DNA of 64,000 nucleotides, taken from Microbacterium sp. lyk4-40-TSB-66 (GTDB taxonomy: Bacteria; Actinomycetota; Actinomycetes; Actinomycetales; Microbacteriaceae). Under the pieces are notes generated by a model, which was given only the letters and a program-made list of their open reading frames with translations, did not search any database and was not told where the DNA came from. Within the stretch, counting starts at the first letter, position 1; each line of letters begins with the position of its first letter. The stretch is from the NCBI RefSeq assembly GCF_030209475.1, contig NZ_JARVRW010000003.1, positions 372,001 to 436,000 of the forward strand, written 5' to 3'. A program made the position numbers and the translations under genes. Below are positions 18,026 to 26,330 of the stretch, piece by piece.

Positions 18026-18484
18026 ATGATCGAGTTCCGCGACGCAGCCCTGGCCGACGTCGACGCCCTGGTCGAGGTGCAGAACGCGATCCATCGAGCG
18101 GGTCTGCGCCCCGCGCCGGTCGACGCCGGCCTGGTGACGGAGCGCTACTTCGACGCCGCGCACAAGATCGCCTGCACGGTCGCCGAGCGCGACGGGGTCG
18201 TCATCGGCTTCCAATCCCTCAAACGCGCGTGGCCGGGCAACCCTTACGACGTCGAGGTGGGTTGGGGCATCATCGGAACCCACATCCACCCCGAGGCGGG
18301 GCGCGGCGGTATCGGGCGCAGCCTGTTCGCCCGGTCGCTGGCCGCGGCCCACGCGGCGGGCCTCCGGCACATCGATGCGACGATCGGCGCCGGCAATGCG
18401 CCCGCCCTCGCGTACTACGCGGCGATGGGATTCCGCCCGTATCGCGCGGGCGATGACGCGATCCCGCACCGCTTCGACCTCTGA
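18026..18484 (+). CDS. GNAT family N-acetyltransferase
   Basis: A 152-residue single-domain acetyltransferase. The acetyl-CoA binding motif is HPEAGRGGIGRSLFARSL (about residues 91-108), and the C-terminal motif NAPALAYYAAMGFRPYRAG is typical of small-molecule GNATs. ATG 18026 is preceded by GAGGATGG, which could serve as ribosome site or, by position, as a leaderless -10. It diverges from the DUF1990 gene, and moeA follows 50 bp downstream on the same strand. The substrate cannot be inferred. Confidence 0.9.
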   Translation: MIEFRDAALADVDALVEVQNAIHRAGLRPAPVDAGLVTERYFDAAHKIACTVAERDGVVIGFQSLKRAWPGNPYDVEVGWGIIGTHIHPEAGRGGIGRSLFARSLAAAHAAGLRHIDATIGAGNAPALAYYAAMGFRPYRAGDDAIPHRFDL

Positions 18485-18505
18485 GCGCACGCCTACGCTG
18501 GGCAC

Positions 18506-18538
18506 ATGCCCCTCCTTCCCTCCCGGGCGGACGCGTGA
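18506..18538 (+). CDS. 10-residue leaderless leader ORF overlapping moeA
   Basis: TACGCT (18494-18499) lies 6 bases before ATG 18506, the leaderless arrangement used by many genes here. The ORF encodes MPLLPSRADA, and its TGA (18536-18538) overlaps the moeA GTG (18535-18537). moeA has no ribosome site of its own, so ribosomes may load on this ORF and restart. It is too short for a functional protein. Confidence 0.45.
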   Translation: MPLLPSRADA

Positions 18539-19722
18539 TCGGCGTCGCCGACCATCTCGCCGCGGTGCTCACGGCCGTCGAGCCGCTCGCCCCGGAATCG
18601 CGCGAGATCGCGGCCGCGCGCGCACGGGTGCTGCGGCAGTCCGTGCACGCCGCGGTCGACGTACCCGGCTTCGATGCGTCGGCGATGGACGGCTTCGCCG
18701 TGCGCGACCTCACCCGGCCCGGTGTCCTCCGCGTGGTCGCCGACCTGCCCGCGGGCATCGATCTGGATCCGGCGCTGGGCGCGGGCGACGCCGCGCGCAT
18801 CATGACCGGGGCGCCCGTGCCGACCGACGCGACGGCGGTCGTACCCTTCGAAGACACGCTCCACGGCCTCGGCGGCGGCCTCGAACCGGTGACCGTCGTG
18901 ACCGCGCCGCGCGCGCCCGGGGCGCACATCCGACGACGCGGTTCCGACGTGCGGGCCGGTGGGCTCGTCGCCGAGGCGGGCGTGCGATTGACCGCCGCCT
19001 GGATCGGTGCGATCGCGGCATCCGGTGTGGGCACCGTCTCGGTTTCGCGCGCCCCGCGCGTCGCGGTGGTGTCGACCGGATCGGAGCTCGTCGCCCCGGG
19101 TGCGACGCTCCTCCGCGGGCAGATCCCCGAGTCGAACAGCGTCCTGCTCGCCGGGCTCGCCGAAGAGGCGGGTGCCGACGTGGTGCTCCGCACGAGTGTC
19201 GGCGACGACGGCGAAGGGCCGCGCCGGGCCATCGAGAGGGCGGAGGCCGACGGTGCCGACGTCGTCGTGTTCTCGGGCGGGGTGAGCGCCGGTGCCTACG
19301 AGGTCGTGAAGAACACCCTCGGCGATCTCATGCGCTTCGACCGCGTGCGCATGCAGCCCGGCAAACCGCAGGGCTTCGGACGAACCCGCGCGGGCACCCT
19401 GCTGTTCGGTCTGCCCGGCAATCCGGTGAGCGCCGCGGTGTCGTTCGAGCTGTTCGTGCGCCCCGCCCTGCGCGCGCTCGAGGGCGACGCCGAGCTCGGT
19501 CGCGCCCACGTGCGCGTCGCGCTCACCGAGGCGTGGCGCGCGCGCCCCGAGCACGTGCAGTACGTGCCGGTCGTGCTCGATCGCCGCGATCCGGCGCGCT
19601 GGCTCGCCACCCCCACGCCGCGGGGCACCCGGGGATTCGGCGAGGCCGACGCCCTCGCCGTCATCCCGCCCAGCGACGTCGCGGTGTCCGCCGGTGACGG
19701 CGTGACGGTCGCGCTGTGGTGA
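18535..19722 (+). CDS. moeA: molybdopterin molybdenumtransferase MoeA
   Basis: Inserts molybdenum into adenylated molybdopterin, the last step of Mo-cofactor assembly. The 395-residue product shows FDASAMDGFAVR, GDAARIMTGAPVPTDATAVV, the nucleotide-binding block VAVVSTGSEL, and FSGGVSAGAYEVVKN ... GLPGNPVSAAVSFE. GTG 18535 is used; it overlaps a 10-codon leader ORF. Its stop overlaps mobA (GTGA at 19719). Together with mobA it supplies cofactor for enzymes such as the FdhF-like protein at 7.0-9.4 kb. Confidence 0.96.
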   Translation: MIGVADHLAAVLTAVEPLAPESREIAAARARVLRQSVHAAVDVPGFDASAMDGFAVRDLTRPGVLRVVADLPAGIDLDPALGAGDAARIMTGAPVPTDATAVVPFEDTLHGLGGGLEPVTVVTAPRAPGAHIRRRGSDVRAGGLVAEAGVRLTAAWIGAIAASGVGTVSVSRAPRVAVVSTGSELVAPGATLLRGQIPESNSVLLAGLAEEAGADVVLRTSVGDDGEGPRRAIERAEADGADVVVFSGGVSAGAYEVVKNTLGDLMRFDRVRMQPGKPQGFGRTRAGTLLFGLPGNPVSAAVSFELFVRPALRALEGDAELGRAHVRVALTEAWRARPEHVQYVPVVLDRRDPARWLATPTPRGTRGFGEADALAVIPPSDVAVSAGDGVTVALW

Positions 19723-20546
19723 GCGTCGACGCCATCGTGCTCGCGGGCGGCCGCGGGTCGCGCGTGGGCGGCGCGGTGAAGCCCCTCTTCGAGGTGGACG
19801 GCTCGACGCTCCTCGCCGCCGCCGTCGCCGCCGTGCGCGCCCGGGGCGCGAGGCGCGTCGTCGTCGCGGCGCCTGTGCTCGACGACGGCCTCGACGCGAC
19901 CTGGGTGCGCGAGGACCCGCCCTTCGGTGGCCCGGTCGCGGGTCTCGTCGCCGCCCTCCCCACCGTGGATGCCGAGGACGTCTTCGTCGTCGCGAGCGAT
20001 CTGGCGACCGCGGGACCAGCGGTGGCGCTCCTCCCCGACGCGCTGGCGAGCGGGATCGACGGCGCATGTCTCGACGACGGACGACGCCAGTGGCTGATCG
20101 GCCGGTACCGAACCGCGGCGCTGCGGGCGGCGGCATCCGCTCTGTCCGATGCGGGACGCGATGCCTCGATGCGGGCGCTGTTGGGCGGGCTGAACATCGT
20201 GACGATCCCCGCCGATCCGGCCCTGACGCACGACGTCGACACGTGGGACGATCTCACCAAGGCCCGAGGAGGAGTCATGACAGAATCCCGCACCCTGCCG
20301 CCCGAGGCGCTCAACGACTGGAGTTCGGCGCTCGCCGAACGCTTCGGTCTGACCGAGGGCGACATCCCCATCTCGCTGATCCTCGACCTCGCGCGCGACG
20401 TGGCGAACGGCGTCGCGCGTCCCGCAGCGCCTCTGAGCGCCTTCGTGGCCGGGCTCGTGGTCGGTCGCGCCGGGGGGTCGCCCGACGACACCCGAGCCGC
20501 GGTCGCGGCGGTGGTGGAGATGGCGAAGGGCTGGGAGAACCGCTGA
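19719..20546 (+). CDS. MobA-like molybdenum cofactor nucleotidyltransferase fused to DUF6457
   Basis: A 275-residue product. Residues 1-186 are a MobA-type nucleotidyltransferase (AIVLAGGRGSRVGGAVKPLF near the start; EDPPFGGPVAGLVAAL; DVDTWDDLTKAR at the end) that would add GMP to molybdopterin. Residues about 187-275 (start MTESRTLPPEALNDW) match a small helical domain, DUF6457, usually a separate gene beside mobA. A strong internal ribosome site (GAGGAGGAGTC) precedes the in-frame ATG 20278, so the C-terminal domain may also be made alone. GTG 19719 overlaps the moeA stop. Confidence 0.85.
   Translation: MSVDAIVLAGGRGSRVGGAVKPLFEVDGSTLLAAAVAAVRARGARRVVVAAPVLDDGLDATWVREDPPFGGPVAGLVAALPTVDAEDVFVVASDLATAGPAVALLPDALASGIDGACLDDGRRQWLIGRYRTAALRAAASALSDAGRDASMRALLGGLNIVTIPADPALTHDVDTWDDLTKARGGVMTESRTLPPEALNDWSSALAERFGLTEGDIPISLILDLARDVANGVARPAAPLSAFVAGLVVGRAGGSPDDTRAAVAAVVEMAKGWENR
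20278..20546 (+). other. internal in-frame start: DUF6457 domain possibly translated separately
   Basis: ATG 20278 lies inside the mobA frame and has a near-perfect ribosome site (GAGGAGGAGTC) directly upstream. It would give an 89-residue DUF6457-like protein identical to the C-terminus of the fusion. This suggests two genes that lost the stop codon between them while keeping the second initiation site. Confidence 0.5.
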
Positions 20547-20608
20547 GTCTCGGGGCCCGCGCGAGGCGCCCGACCGCCCGCGTGCCCGTCGACGCTCATC
20601 GTGGTGCG

Positions 20609-20698
20609 CTATGCCGGCGTCGAGACCACGTCGACCGCCAACCCGCCCGATGCGATCGCGAGTCGTTCGTTCAGCGCCTCCAGGACGTTGTACATCAC
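20609..20698 (-). CDS. possible 29-residue leaderless small protein
   Basis: GTG 20698 (or ATG 20695) lies 6 bases downstream of TAGGGT (20705-20710, minus strand), the same spacing seen at well-supported leaderless genes here. It encodes a short peptide (MYNVLEALNERLAIASGG...) ending VSTPA. No family is recognised. The plus-strand reading faintly resembles the start of MoaD but lacks the rest, so neither is firm. Confidence 0.25.
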   Translation of the reverse strand: MMYNVLEALNERLAIASGGLAVDVVSTPA

Positions 20699-20707
20699 GG
20701 CGGCACC

Positions 20708-20727
20708 CTAGCCAGCAACCTGGCTAG
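20708..20727. terminator. short hairpin between convergent mobA and citrate synthase genes
   Basis: CTAGCCAG (20708-20715) and CTGGCTAG (20720-20727) form a perfect 8-bp inverted repeat with a CAAC loop. It sits 7 bases after the minus-strand citrate synthase stop. There is no T-tract. It overlaps the TAGGGT box of the small minus-strand ORF, so its role is ambiguous. Confidence 0.4.
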
Positions 20728-20733
20728 CCGGCT

Positions 20734-21909
20734 TCACCGCCCGACGTATTCACCCCGCGGACGCAGCCGCATCACCGGCTCGGCGTACTCGGCCTCGACG
20801 TGCGCGATCCAGCCCGCGAGGCGCCCCACGACGAAGATCGTGCTCGCCGCGTCGTCGGGCAGCCGCGCGCCCGACACCAGGGCGGCCAGTGCGAGATCGA
20901 CGTTGGGCTGCAGACCCGTCCGGGCGGTGACGGTCTCGCCGAGGCGGCGCACGGCATCCATCGTCCCTCCGCCGTCGGGGAGCGCCGCCAGCAGGGGGAA
21001 CAGGGCGTCGGCGCGGTCGTCGACGCCGGCATAGAGGGGGTGACCGAAGCCCGGGATGCCATTGCCGTCCTGCAGCACCTCGGCCAGTGCCCGTTCCGGC
21101 TCGAGTCCTCGGCGAACGCGCGCGAGCAGGCGGGCCGTCCGCGTCGCCGCGGAGATGTGGAGGGGCGAATCGGCTGCGCCGAGGGCGGCGCTCACGGCGG
21201 CGTATCCGTCGGCCCGCGCCGACGCGGCCACCCGCGCGGCGAAGGTCGACACGGCGAGGTCGTGGTCGATGAGCAGCACGAGCGCGGCGTTGACGGCGGT
21301 GTCGACCGAGGCCGGTGCGCGCCACCCGCTCACGAGGGAACGGGCGATGTCGGTGTGCGGGTCGCCGCCGAGGGCGACGGGCAGGCCCGTGAGCAGCGTC
21401 CACCCGATGCGGTGCAGGGTCGCCGGCGACGTGTCGTGCCGCAGCGGATCGTCGGCGGCGAAGCCGGTCAGCGCCGCGCGCAGGCGATCCATGGCGCCCG
21501 CGTGCGGAGGGAGGGCCGCCACCATCTCGCGCGCGCTGCCGATGGCGGGGTCGGGGGCATCGAGTCGCTCCGCACCCCACAGCCACGCGACGACGTCGGA
21601 GAACGGCCGGTCGATGAGGTCGCGGGCGCGGCGGCCGCGGAAGAGCAGCTCGTCGTCCTCGATGTCGGCGATGTCGGTCTGCACGACGCCGAGCGGCGAC
21701 CCGGTGGTGGGATGCGCCGGCGCCCCCACCGCGGAGCGGCGCCGACCCGCCGCGAACGCCTCGACCGCGAGCGCGTCGAACGTCGAGCCGTGCGCATCGC
21801 GCTCGCGCTGGAGGAGCCCGCGCGACACGTAGGCGTAGAGCGTCTCGGGCTTGACCCCGAGGCGCGCGGCGGCCTGGGCGGCGGTGAGGCGGGGGAGGGG
21901 GGATGCCAT
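20734..21909 (-). CDS. citrate synthase-like protein with N-terminal helix-turn-helix
   Basis: A 391-residue protein. Residues 7-35 (LTAAQAAARLGVKPETLYAYVSRGLL) are a MerR/excisionase-type helix-turn-helix. Residues about 65-390 are a citrate synthase fold with the catalytic pattern retained: LLIDHDLAVSTFAAR, GFGHPLYAGVDDRADAL and PNVDLAL. It is divergent from a second citrate synthase gene 52 bp away. The gap holds two overlapping palindromes, so an acyl-CoA- or oxaloacetate-sensing autoregulator is an attractive inference. Start ATG 21909 gives the conserved HTH from residue 7 on. Confidence 0.88.
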   Translation of the reverse strand: MASPLPRLTAAQAAARLGVKPETLYAYVSRGLLQRERDAHGSTFDALAVEAFAAGRRRSAVGAPAHPTTGSPLGVVQTDIADIEDDELLFRGRRARDLIDRPFSDVVAWLWGAERLDAPDPAIGSAREMVAALPPHAGAMDRLRAALTGFAADDPLRHDTSPATLHRIGWTLLTGLPVALGGDPHTDIARSLVSGWRAPASVDTAVNAALVLLIDHDLAVSTFAARVAASARADGYAAVSAALGAADSPLHISAATRTARLLARVRRGLEPERALAEVLQDGNGIPGFGHPLYAGVDDRADALFPLLAALPDGGGTMDAVRRLGETVTARTGLQPNVDLALAALVSGARLPDDAASTIFVVGRLAGWIAHVEAEYAEPVMRLRPRGEYVGR

Positions 21910-21910
21910 C

Positions 21911-21955
21911 TTGATCCGATCAACGTTGACGCTCTTGCGGTCATGTTCGCACACT
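21911..21955 (+). promoter_or_regulatory. divergent citrate synthase promoter with two overlapping palindromes
   Basis: TTGATC-C-GATCAA (21911-21923) and TCAACGTTGA (21920-21929) are perfect palindromes sharing TCAA. The second overlaps a -35 TTGACG (21926-21931). An 18-bp spacer leads to a -10 CACACT (21950-21955), and ATG 21962 follows 6 bases later. A repressor bound here would block the plus-strand gene. The obvious candidate is the HTH-bearing citrate synthase encoded divergently. Confidence 0.65.
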
Positions 21956-21961
21956 GGGCGC

Positions 21962-23188
21962 ATGAGCGACCTGATCGATGTGCCCCGCGGCTTGAACGGC
22001 GTCGTGGCGGCGGAGACGACCATCAGCGACGTCGACGGAGACGCCGGCTTCTACCACTACCGCGGACACTCGGCCACGGCCCTGGCCCGCACGCGGAGCT
22101 TCGAAGACGTGTGGCACCTGCTGGTGACGGGCGAGCTCGCGGGCGATACGCGCGCCTTCACGGAACGGATTCGTGCGGCGCAGGCGGATCCGCGACTGGA
22201 CGAGGTCATCGACGCGGTCACGGCCCGCAGCGACCAGCCGCTGGCGGTCCTGCGCGCGGTGTGGACGCTCGCGGCATCCGAACGTCGCTCGCCCGCCCTG
22301 TACGACCTCGACGAGGCCGGCCGGCTCGACGAGGCGATCGCCTTCGCGGCGATGGTGCCCCTCGCGCTCGCCCCCGCCCACCGCTTCGATGGCGTCGAGA
22401 CCCCGGGTGCGGCGGCGCTCGCCCCCGCCCGCCGAGCCGACCGCGTCGAGCACGCGGGTGCCGCACGCGGGGGAGGGGATGCCGCGTCGGAGCACGTCCG
22501 CGACGCCGATGACCCCGACGGGGAACGGATGCCGAGGGGGCGAGGACTCGTGGCCGACTACCTCGAGCGGGTCACGGGTGTGGCGCCCGACGACGCCCAC
22601 GTCCGCGCGCTGTCGGCCTACCTGATCGCGGCGATGGACCATGGTTTCAACGCCTCCACGTTCACGGCCCGGGTCATCGCCTCGACGGGTGCCGACATGG
22701 CATCCTGTCTCTCCGGCGCGCTCGGCGCGCTGTCGGGTCCACTGCACGGGGGTGCTCCCGCCCGCGCGCTCGACAGCCTCGACGCTGCGGGCGACGACCC
22801 CGGGGCGTGGATCGCCGGCGAGCTCTCCGCGGGGCGGAGGCTGATGGGCTTCGGCCACGCGGTGTACCGCACCGTCGACCCGCGTTCCGAGCTGCTGCGC
22901 GAGGTCGCGCAACGACTCGGCGGGCCGCGGGTGGCGCAGGCTCTGGCGTTCCAGCGGGAGGCCGAGCGGCAGCTCGCGCTGCGGCGGCCCGAACGGCCCC
23001 TGCACGCCAACGTCGAGTTCTACGCCGCCGTGGTGATGGAGCAGTGCGGCATCCCGCCCGCGATGTTCACGCCGACCTTCGCGCTCGCCCGCACGATCGG
23101 GTGGACGGCGCACGTGCTCGAGCAGGCGCGGGATCCGAAGATCATCCGGCCGTCGGCGCGGTACGTCGGGCCCGCTTTCTCGGGTTGA
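21962..23188 (+). CDS. citrate synthase / 2-methylcitrate synthase family protein
   Basis: A 408-residue citrate synthase homologue with FYHYRGHSATAL, AAMDHGFNASTFTARVIASTGAD, LMGFGHAVYRTVDPRSELL and HANVEFYAAV; the last catalytic acid is Glu, as in some actinobacterial members. A low-complexity Ala/Arg/Asp-rich insert occupies about residues 141-196 (nt 22382-22549). It separates the two halves of the fold and is not typical of the family. The start is leaderless: CACACT ends 6 bases before ATG. Citrate versus methylcitrate activity cannot be told from sequence alone. Confidence 0.88.
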   Translation: MSDLIDVPRGLNGVVAAETTISDVDGDAGFYHYRGHSATALARTRSFEDVWHLLVTGELAGDTRAFTERIRAAQADPRLDEVIDAVTARSDQPLAVLRAVWTLAASERRSPALYDLDEAGRLDEAIAFAAMVPLALAPAHRFDGVETPGAAALAPARRADRVEHAGAARGGGDAASEHVRDADDPDGERMPRGRGLVADYLERVTGVAPDDAHVRALSAYLIAAMDHGFNASTFTARVIASTGADMASCLSGALGALSGPLHGGAPARALDSLDAAGDDPGAWIAGELSAGRRLMGFGHAVYRTVDPRSELLREVAQRLGGPRVAQALAFQREAERQLALRRPERPLHANVEFYAAVVMEQCGIPPAMFTPTFALARTIGWTAHVLEQARDPKIIRPSARYVGPAFSG

Positions 23189-23468
23189 GCCCGAACGGCC
23201 TCGCACGGAGAGGTCGCGGTACCAGGTGAGGCGTAACTCCGGTGGAATGACGGCGACGCCGTGGTCCGTTCGCGGAATCGCACGGCGGGTACGGGTTCGG
23301 CGACGCGCATCTCCGGAGTCGAGCACGCCGCCCCGCCCCTCGGGGGAACTGATACGTGGCCCGTCACACGGCGGCCCGGGGCGTCGCGAGTCGGAGCACC
23401 GGACGAACGGTCGGATGCCGCGGACGATCGGCCCGGCGCCGGGCGCCGCGAACGGCGAGCATCGAAGC

Positions 23469-24668
23469 ATGACCACCACCGCTCCCGTTCCCACGCCCGT
23501 CGCCGGACCGTCGACGCTGCGCTACGGCGGACTCGTCGTCGTGATGCTGCTGAGCTTTCTGCTCGTCACCGCGGAGTTCCTCCCCAACGGCGTACTCACC
23601 GAGATGGCCGCCTCACTCGGTGTCACCCCCGGTCAGGCGGGACAGACGGTCACCGTCACCGCGCTGGCGGGGCTGCTCTTCGCCCCCACGGTGGGGCTGC
23701 TACTCCCACGCCTCGACCGCCGCACGCTGCTGGTGGCCGCGGCCGCCGCGGCGACGGTGTCGAGCCTCGTGGTGGCCCTCGCCCCGAGCCTTCCCGCGAT
23801 CCTCGTCGCCCGCTTCCTGCTCGGGGCGGCCATCAGCGGGTTCTGGTCGATGTCGATCACGGTGGCGGCGCGCCTGTCGAGCCCCGACCGCATCGGACGC
23901 GCCATGATGTTCGGCTCGGCGGGCGTGTCGCTCGCGACCGTCGCGGGCGTTCCCATCGGCGTGGCGCTCAGCGAGGTGCTCGACTGGCGCCTGGCGTTCC
24001 TGGCCATCGCCGTGGTCACGGCCGCGGTGGGCGTCGCCGTGCGGCTCGCCCTGCCGCCCGTGCCGCCCGCTGCGGCGTCGAGCCTCGGCATCCTGTTCGA
24101 CACGCTCCGCCGACCCGGCGTGGGCGGAGGCATGATCGGACACGTCCTCGTCGTGCTCGGACACTTCGTCGCCTACACCTATGTGCGTCTGTCGCTGGAG
24201 CGCATCCCCGATGTCGATGCGGGCACGATCGTGCTGCTGCTCGCCCTGTTCGGCGTCGGCGGAGTCGTCGGCAACCTGGCTGTCGGGGTCGTCGTCGACC
24301 GCGCCTTCGCCCGCCTCGCCGTGGTGGGCCCCCTGGTGATCGCGCTGGCGATCGCTGTCGTCATGCTGCTGCCCGGAGCGATCGTCGTGGTCGCGATCGC
24401 CGTGATCGCGTGGGGCTTCTTCTTCTCGTCGTGGCTGATCATCGTGAACACGTGGGTCGGTCACCGCATGCCCGACCGCCTCGAAGCCGGGGGCAGCCTC
24501 GTGGTCACGGGCTTCCAGCTCGCCATCATGATCGCGGCGGGCGTAGGAGGCATCCTCGTCGACGCGACGAGCGTCGTGACGGTGGATGCCATCGGCATCG
24601 CGCTGCTCGTCATCGGCGCCGTGCTCTTCGGGCTGTCGGTGCGCGAACGGCGCGGGGCCGGAGCGTGA
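23469..24668 (+). CDS. MFS transporter, SotB/AraJ-like efflux protein
   Basis: A 399-residue 12-helix major facilitator of the drug/sugar efflux type. Visible features are TAEFLPNGVLTEMAASLGVTPGQAGQTVT (family N-terminus), the loop LPRLDRRTLL between helices 2 and 3, and GSAGVSLATVAGVPIGVALSE (motif C-like antiporter region) in helix 5. A 280-bp gene-free stretch upstream holds a GCCCGGCGCCGGGC palindrome near 23438-23451 but no clear promoter. It converges on an AraC-type regulator gene, with a hairpin between them. Confidence 0.9.
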   Translation: MTTTAPVPTPVAGPSTLRYGGLVVVMLLSFLLVTAEFLPNGVLTEMAASLGVTPGQAGQTVTVTALAGLLFAPTVGLLLPRLDRRTLLVAAAAAATVSSLVVALAPSLPAILVARFLLGAAISGFWSMSITVAARLSSPDRIGRAMMFGSAGVSLATVAGVPIGVALSEVLDWRLAFLAIAVVTAAVGVAVRLALPPVPPAAASSLGILFDTLRRPGVGGGMIGHVLVVLGHFVAYTYVRLSLERIPDVDAGTIVLLLALFGVGGVVGNLAVGVVVDRAFARLAVVGPLVIALAIAVVMLLPGAIVVVAIAVIAWGFFFSSWLIIVNTWVGHRMPDRLEAGGSLVVTGFQLAIMIAAGVGGILVDATSVVTVDAIGIALLVIGAVLFGLSVRERRGAGA

Positions 24669-24811
24669 CCGGCGCGCGGCGCGGGGCCGGGGCCGGGGCC
24701 GGGTGGGCGCGCAAGCGGCGTGGCGCTGGGCTGGCGAGCCTGATCGGCGCGGGCGGAGTGCGGGCGTAGCGCCGGGGTGACGGCGCGGGAGAGCGGGTTC
24801 GGGGCGCGTTT

Positions 24812-24848
24812 CGCTCTTCGGGGCGGGGGAGGCCTGCCCCAAAGAGCG
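24812..24848. terminator. hairpin between convergent MFS and AraC genes
   Basis: CGCTCTT (24812-24818) pairs with AAGAGCG (24842-24848). After one mismatch GGGGC pairs with GCCCC, giving a stem of about 12 bp. No T-tract is present, as usual in this GC-rich genome. It could end transcription from both sides. Confidence 0.6.
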
Positions 24849-24929
24849 GATCACGCCCCAAACCGTCCACCGCCCCCCGGCGCCGGGCCCCGACGGCCAC
24901 CCGCCGTCCCGCGCAGGTGCCGCCCGCGG

Positions 24930-25817
24930 TCAGACCGCGAGCTCGCGCCGCCCGGCCCGCCACTCCGACGGCGCGACGCCCGCGTGACGGCGGAACGCCC
25001 GACGGAAGCCCTCGTCGGAGGCGTAGCCGAGCGCCCGTGAGGTCTGCGACACCGGGGTGCCCGCCTCCAGGAGCTCCTTGGCCCGCCGCATGCGCACCTC
25101 GGTCACGTACGACGCCGGTGAACTGCCGAACACCCGGCGGAACCGGGCCGCGAAGACCGACCTCGACATCGCCCCGAGGGCGGCGAGCTGGTCGATCGTC
25201 CACTCGTGCCCGGGGTCGGCGGAGACCGCCGCCACGACACGCGAGAGGAACGGATCGTCGCTCCGCGGAGGCCAGGTCGACGCCCGCTCGGTCGACGCCC
25301 ACGCCCGCAGGGCCGACAGCAGCACCGTCATCACCATGAGCTTGCAGATCGTCTCGTCCCCCTCCCGGTCGGAAGGTGCCCCCGGAGCGGGGATGCCGAG
25401 GTGCGCGGCCAGTGAGGCGGCCGCGGGTTCGGCATGGGCGAAGCCGCTGACGAACACCACGGCCGGAAGGGCGCGGGTGTCGGCGGTCGGCGTGACCTCC
25501 AGCGGTACGACCGTCACCTCGGCGCCGGACTGCGACGTGAGCGCGAGGGCGTGGCATCCGAGGGAGAGGAAAGCGTCGCCGGCGAGCAGTGTGCGCTCGC
25601 CCTCGATCGCGGCAGCGGCGCCCGACGGGGCGTCGACCGTGCACGCGGGTCGTTCAGGTGCTCGGCCGGTGAGTTCACCGCGCCGGACGTACACGAGCGC
25701 TGCGGCACCGCGAGCCAGCCGAAGCCGCTCCCGCTCGGACAGGGTGCGCTGCCAGGCGCGGCCGGGCCGCACGTCGATGCTCGACAGGGCGCGTTCGAGG
25801 GCGGGCTCCGACGTCAT
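24930..25817 (-). CDS. AraC family transcriptional regulator
   Basis: A 295-residue regulator. The N-terminal half is a cupin-like sensing domain of the AraC_binding_2 kind, and residues about 190-290 hold two helix-turn-helix units. The first reads WTIDQLAALGAMSRSVFAARFRRVFG, and the second region reads PVSQTSRALGYASDEGFRRAFRRHAGVAPSEWR, a classic AraC C-terminus. ATG 25817 fits the family's usual start. It lies convergent to the MFS efflux gene, so it may or may not regulate it. Confidence 0.92.
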   Translation of the reverse strand: MTSEPALERALSSIDVRPGRAWQRTLSERERLRLARGAAALVYVRRGELTGRAPERPACTVDAPSGAAAAIEGERTLLAGDAFLSLGCHALALTSQSGAEVTVVPLEVTPTADTRALPAVVFVSGFAHAEPAAASLAAHLGIPAPGAPSDREGDETICKLMVMTVLLSALRAWASTERASTWPPRSDDPFLSRVVAAVSADPGHEWTIDQLAALGAMSRSVFAARFRRVFGSSPASYVTEVRMRRAKELLEAGTPVSQTSRALGYASDEGFRRAFRRHAGVAPSEWRAGRRELAV

Positions 25818-25905
25818 GCCAGCGGCAACCGGTCAGACGACCGCGGTATTCCGTCGTCGACCCGGCCGCCTTCCGAGGGTCGGCGCTCGCGCTCGCCCCG
25901 TCGTG

Positions 25906-26277
25906 TCAGTTCAGGAGCTCTATACCGCTGAAGAACCCGATCGAGATCGACAGCAGACCGGCCGCGACGCCCGCGATGAATCCCGCCGCGGCGAGCTCTC
26001 GCGCCATGCGGGCGTTGAGGCTCACGATGCCGCACACGAACGACACCCCCGCGAGCACCCACATGCCGATCTGGATCCAGGGCAGATTGTCGATCTCCGA
26101 GATCGCGCTGGCGGTGACGACGAAGATGTACCACGCGATGACCACGACGCCCGAGACGATCGCGACCACCGAGGGCACGCGCATGTCGCCCTTCGGCGTG
26201 GGCGGCGGAGGCGGTTCATCGCGCGGCGGGACGTCGATCGCCGGTTCGAGCGAATCGGGGAGGTCGTCGTCTGCCAT
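25906..26277 (-). CDS. hypothetical membrane protein (123 aa)
   Basis: A proline-rich acidic cytoplasmic N-terminus (about 35 residues, with DEPPPPPTPKGD) is followed by three or four membrane helices (VVAIVSGVVVIAWYIFVV; IGMWVLAGVSFVCGIVSL; AGFIAGVAAGLLSISIGFF). Start ATG 26277 has GGAGG 9 bases upstream. It lies 53 bp after the DeoR gene on the same strand and may be the end of that operon. No family function is recognised. Confidence 0.75.
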   Translation of the reverse strand: MADDDLPDSLEPAIDVPPRDEPPPPPTPKGDMRVPSVVAIVSGVVVIAWYIFVVTASAISEIDNLPWIQIGMWVLAGVSFVCGIVSLNARMARELAAAGFIAGVAAGLLSISIGFFSGIELLN

Positions 26278-26330
26278 GGCCTGATCCTCCCAGGTCGCGC
26301 GCCGATTCGTGGCTGCCTTGACGCTGCGCC

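Noticed and set aside
20585..20710. MoaD-like translation on the plus strand (TLIVVRYAGVE...)
   Set aside because: Only the first few residues resemble MoaD; the rest and the C-terminal GG are missing.
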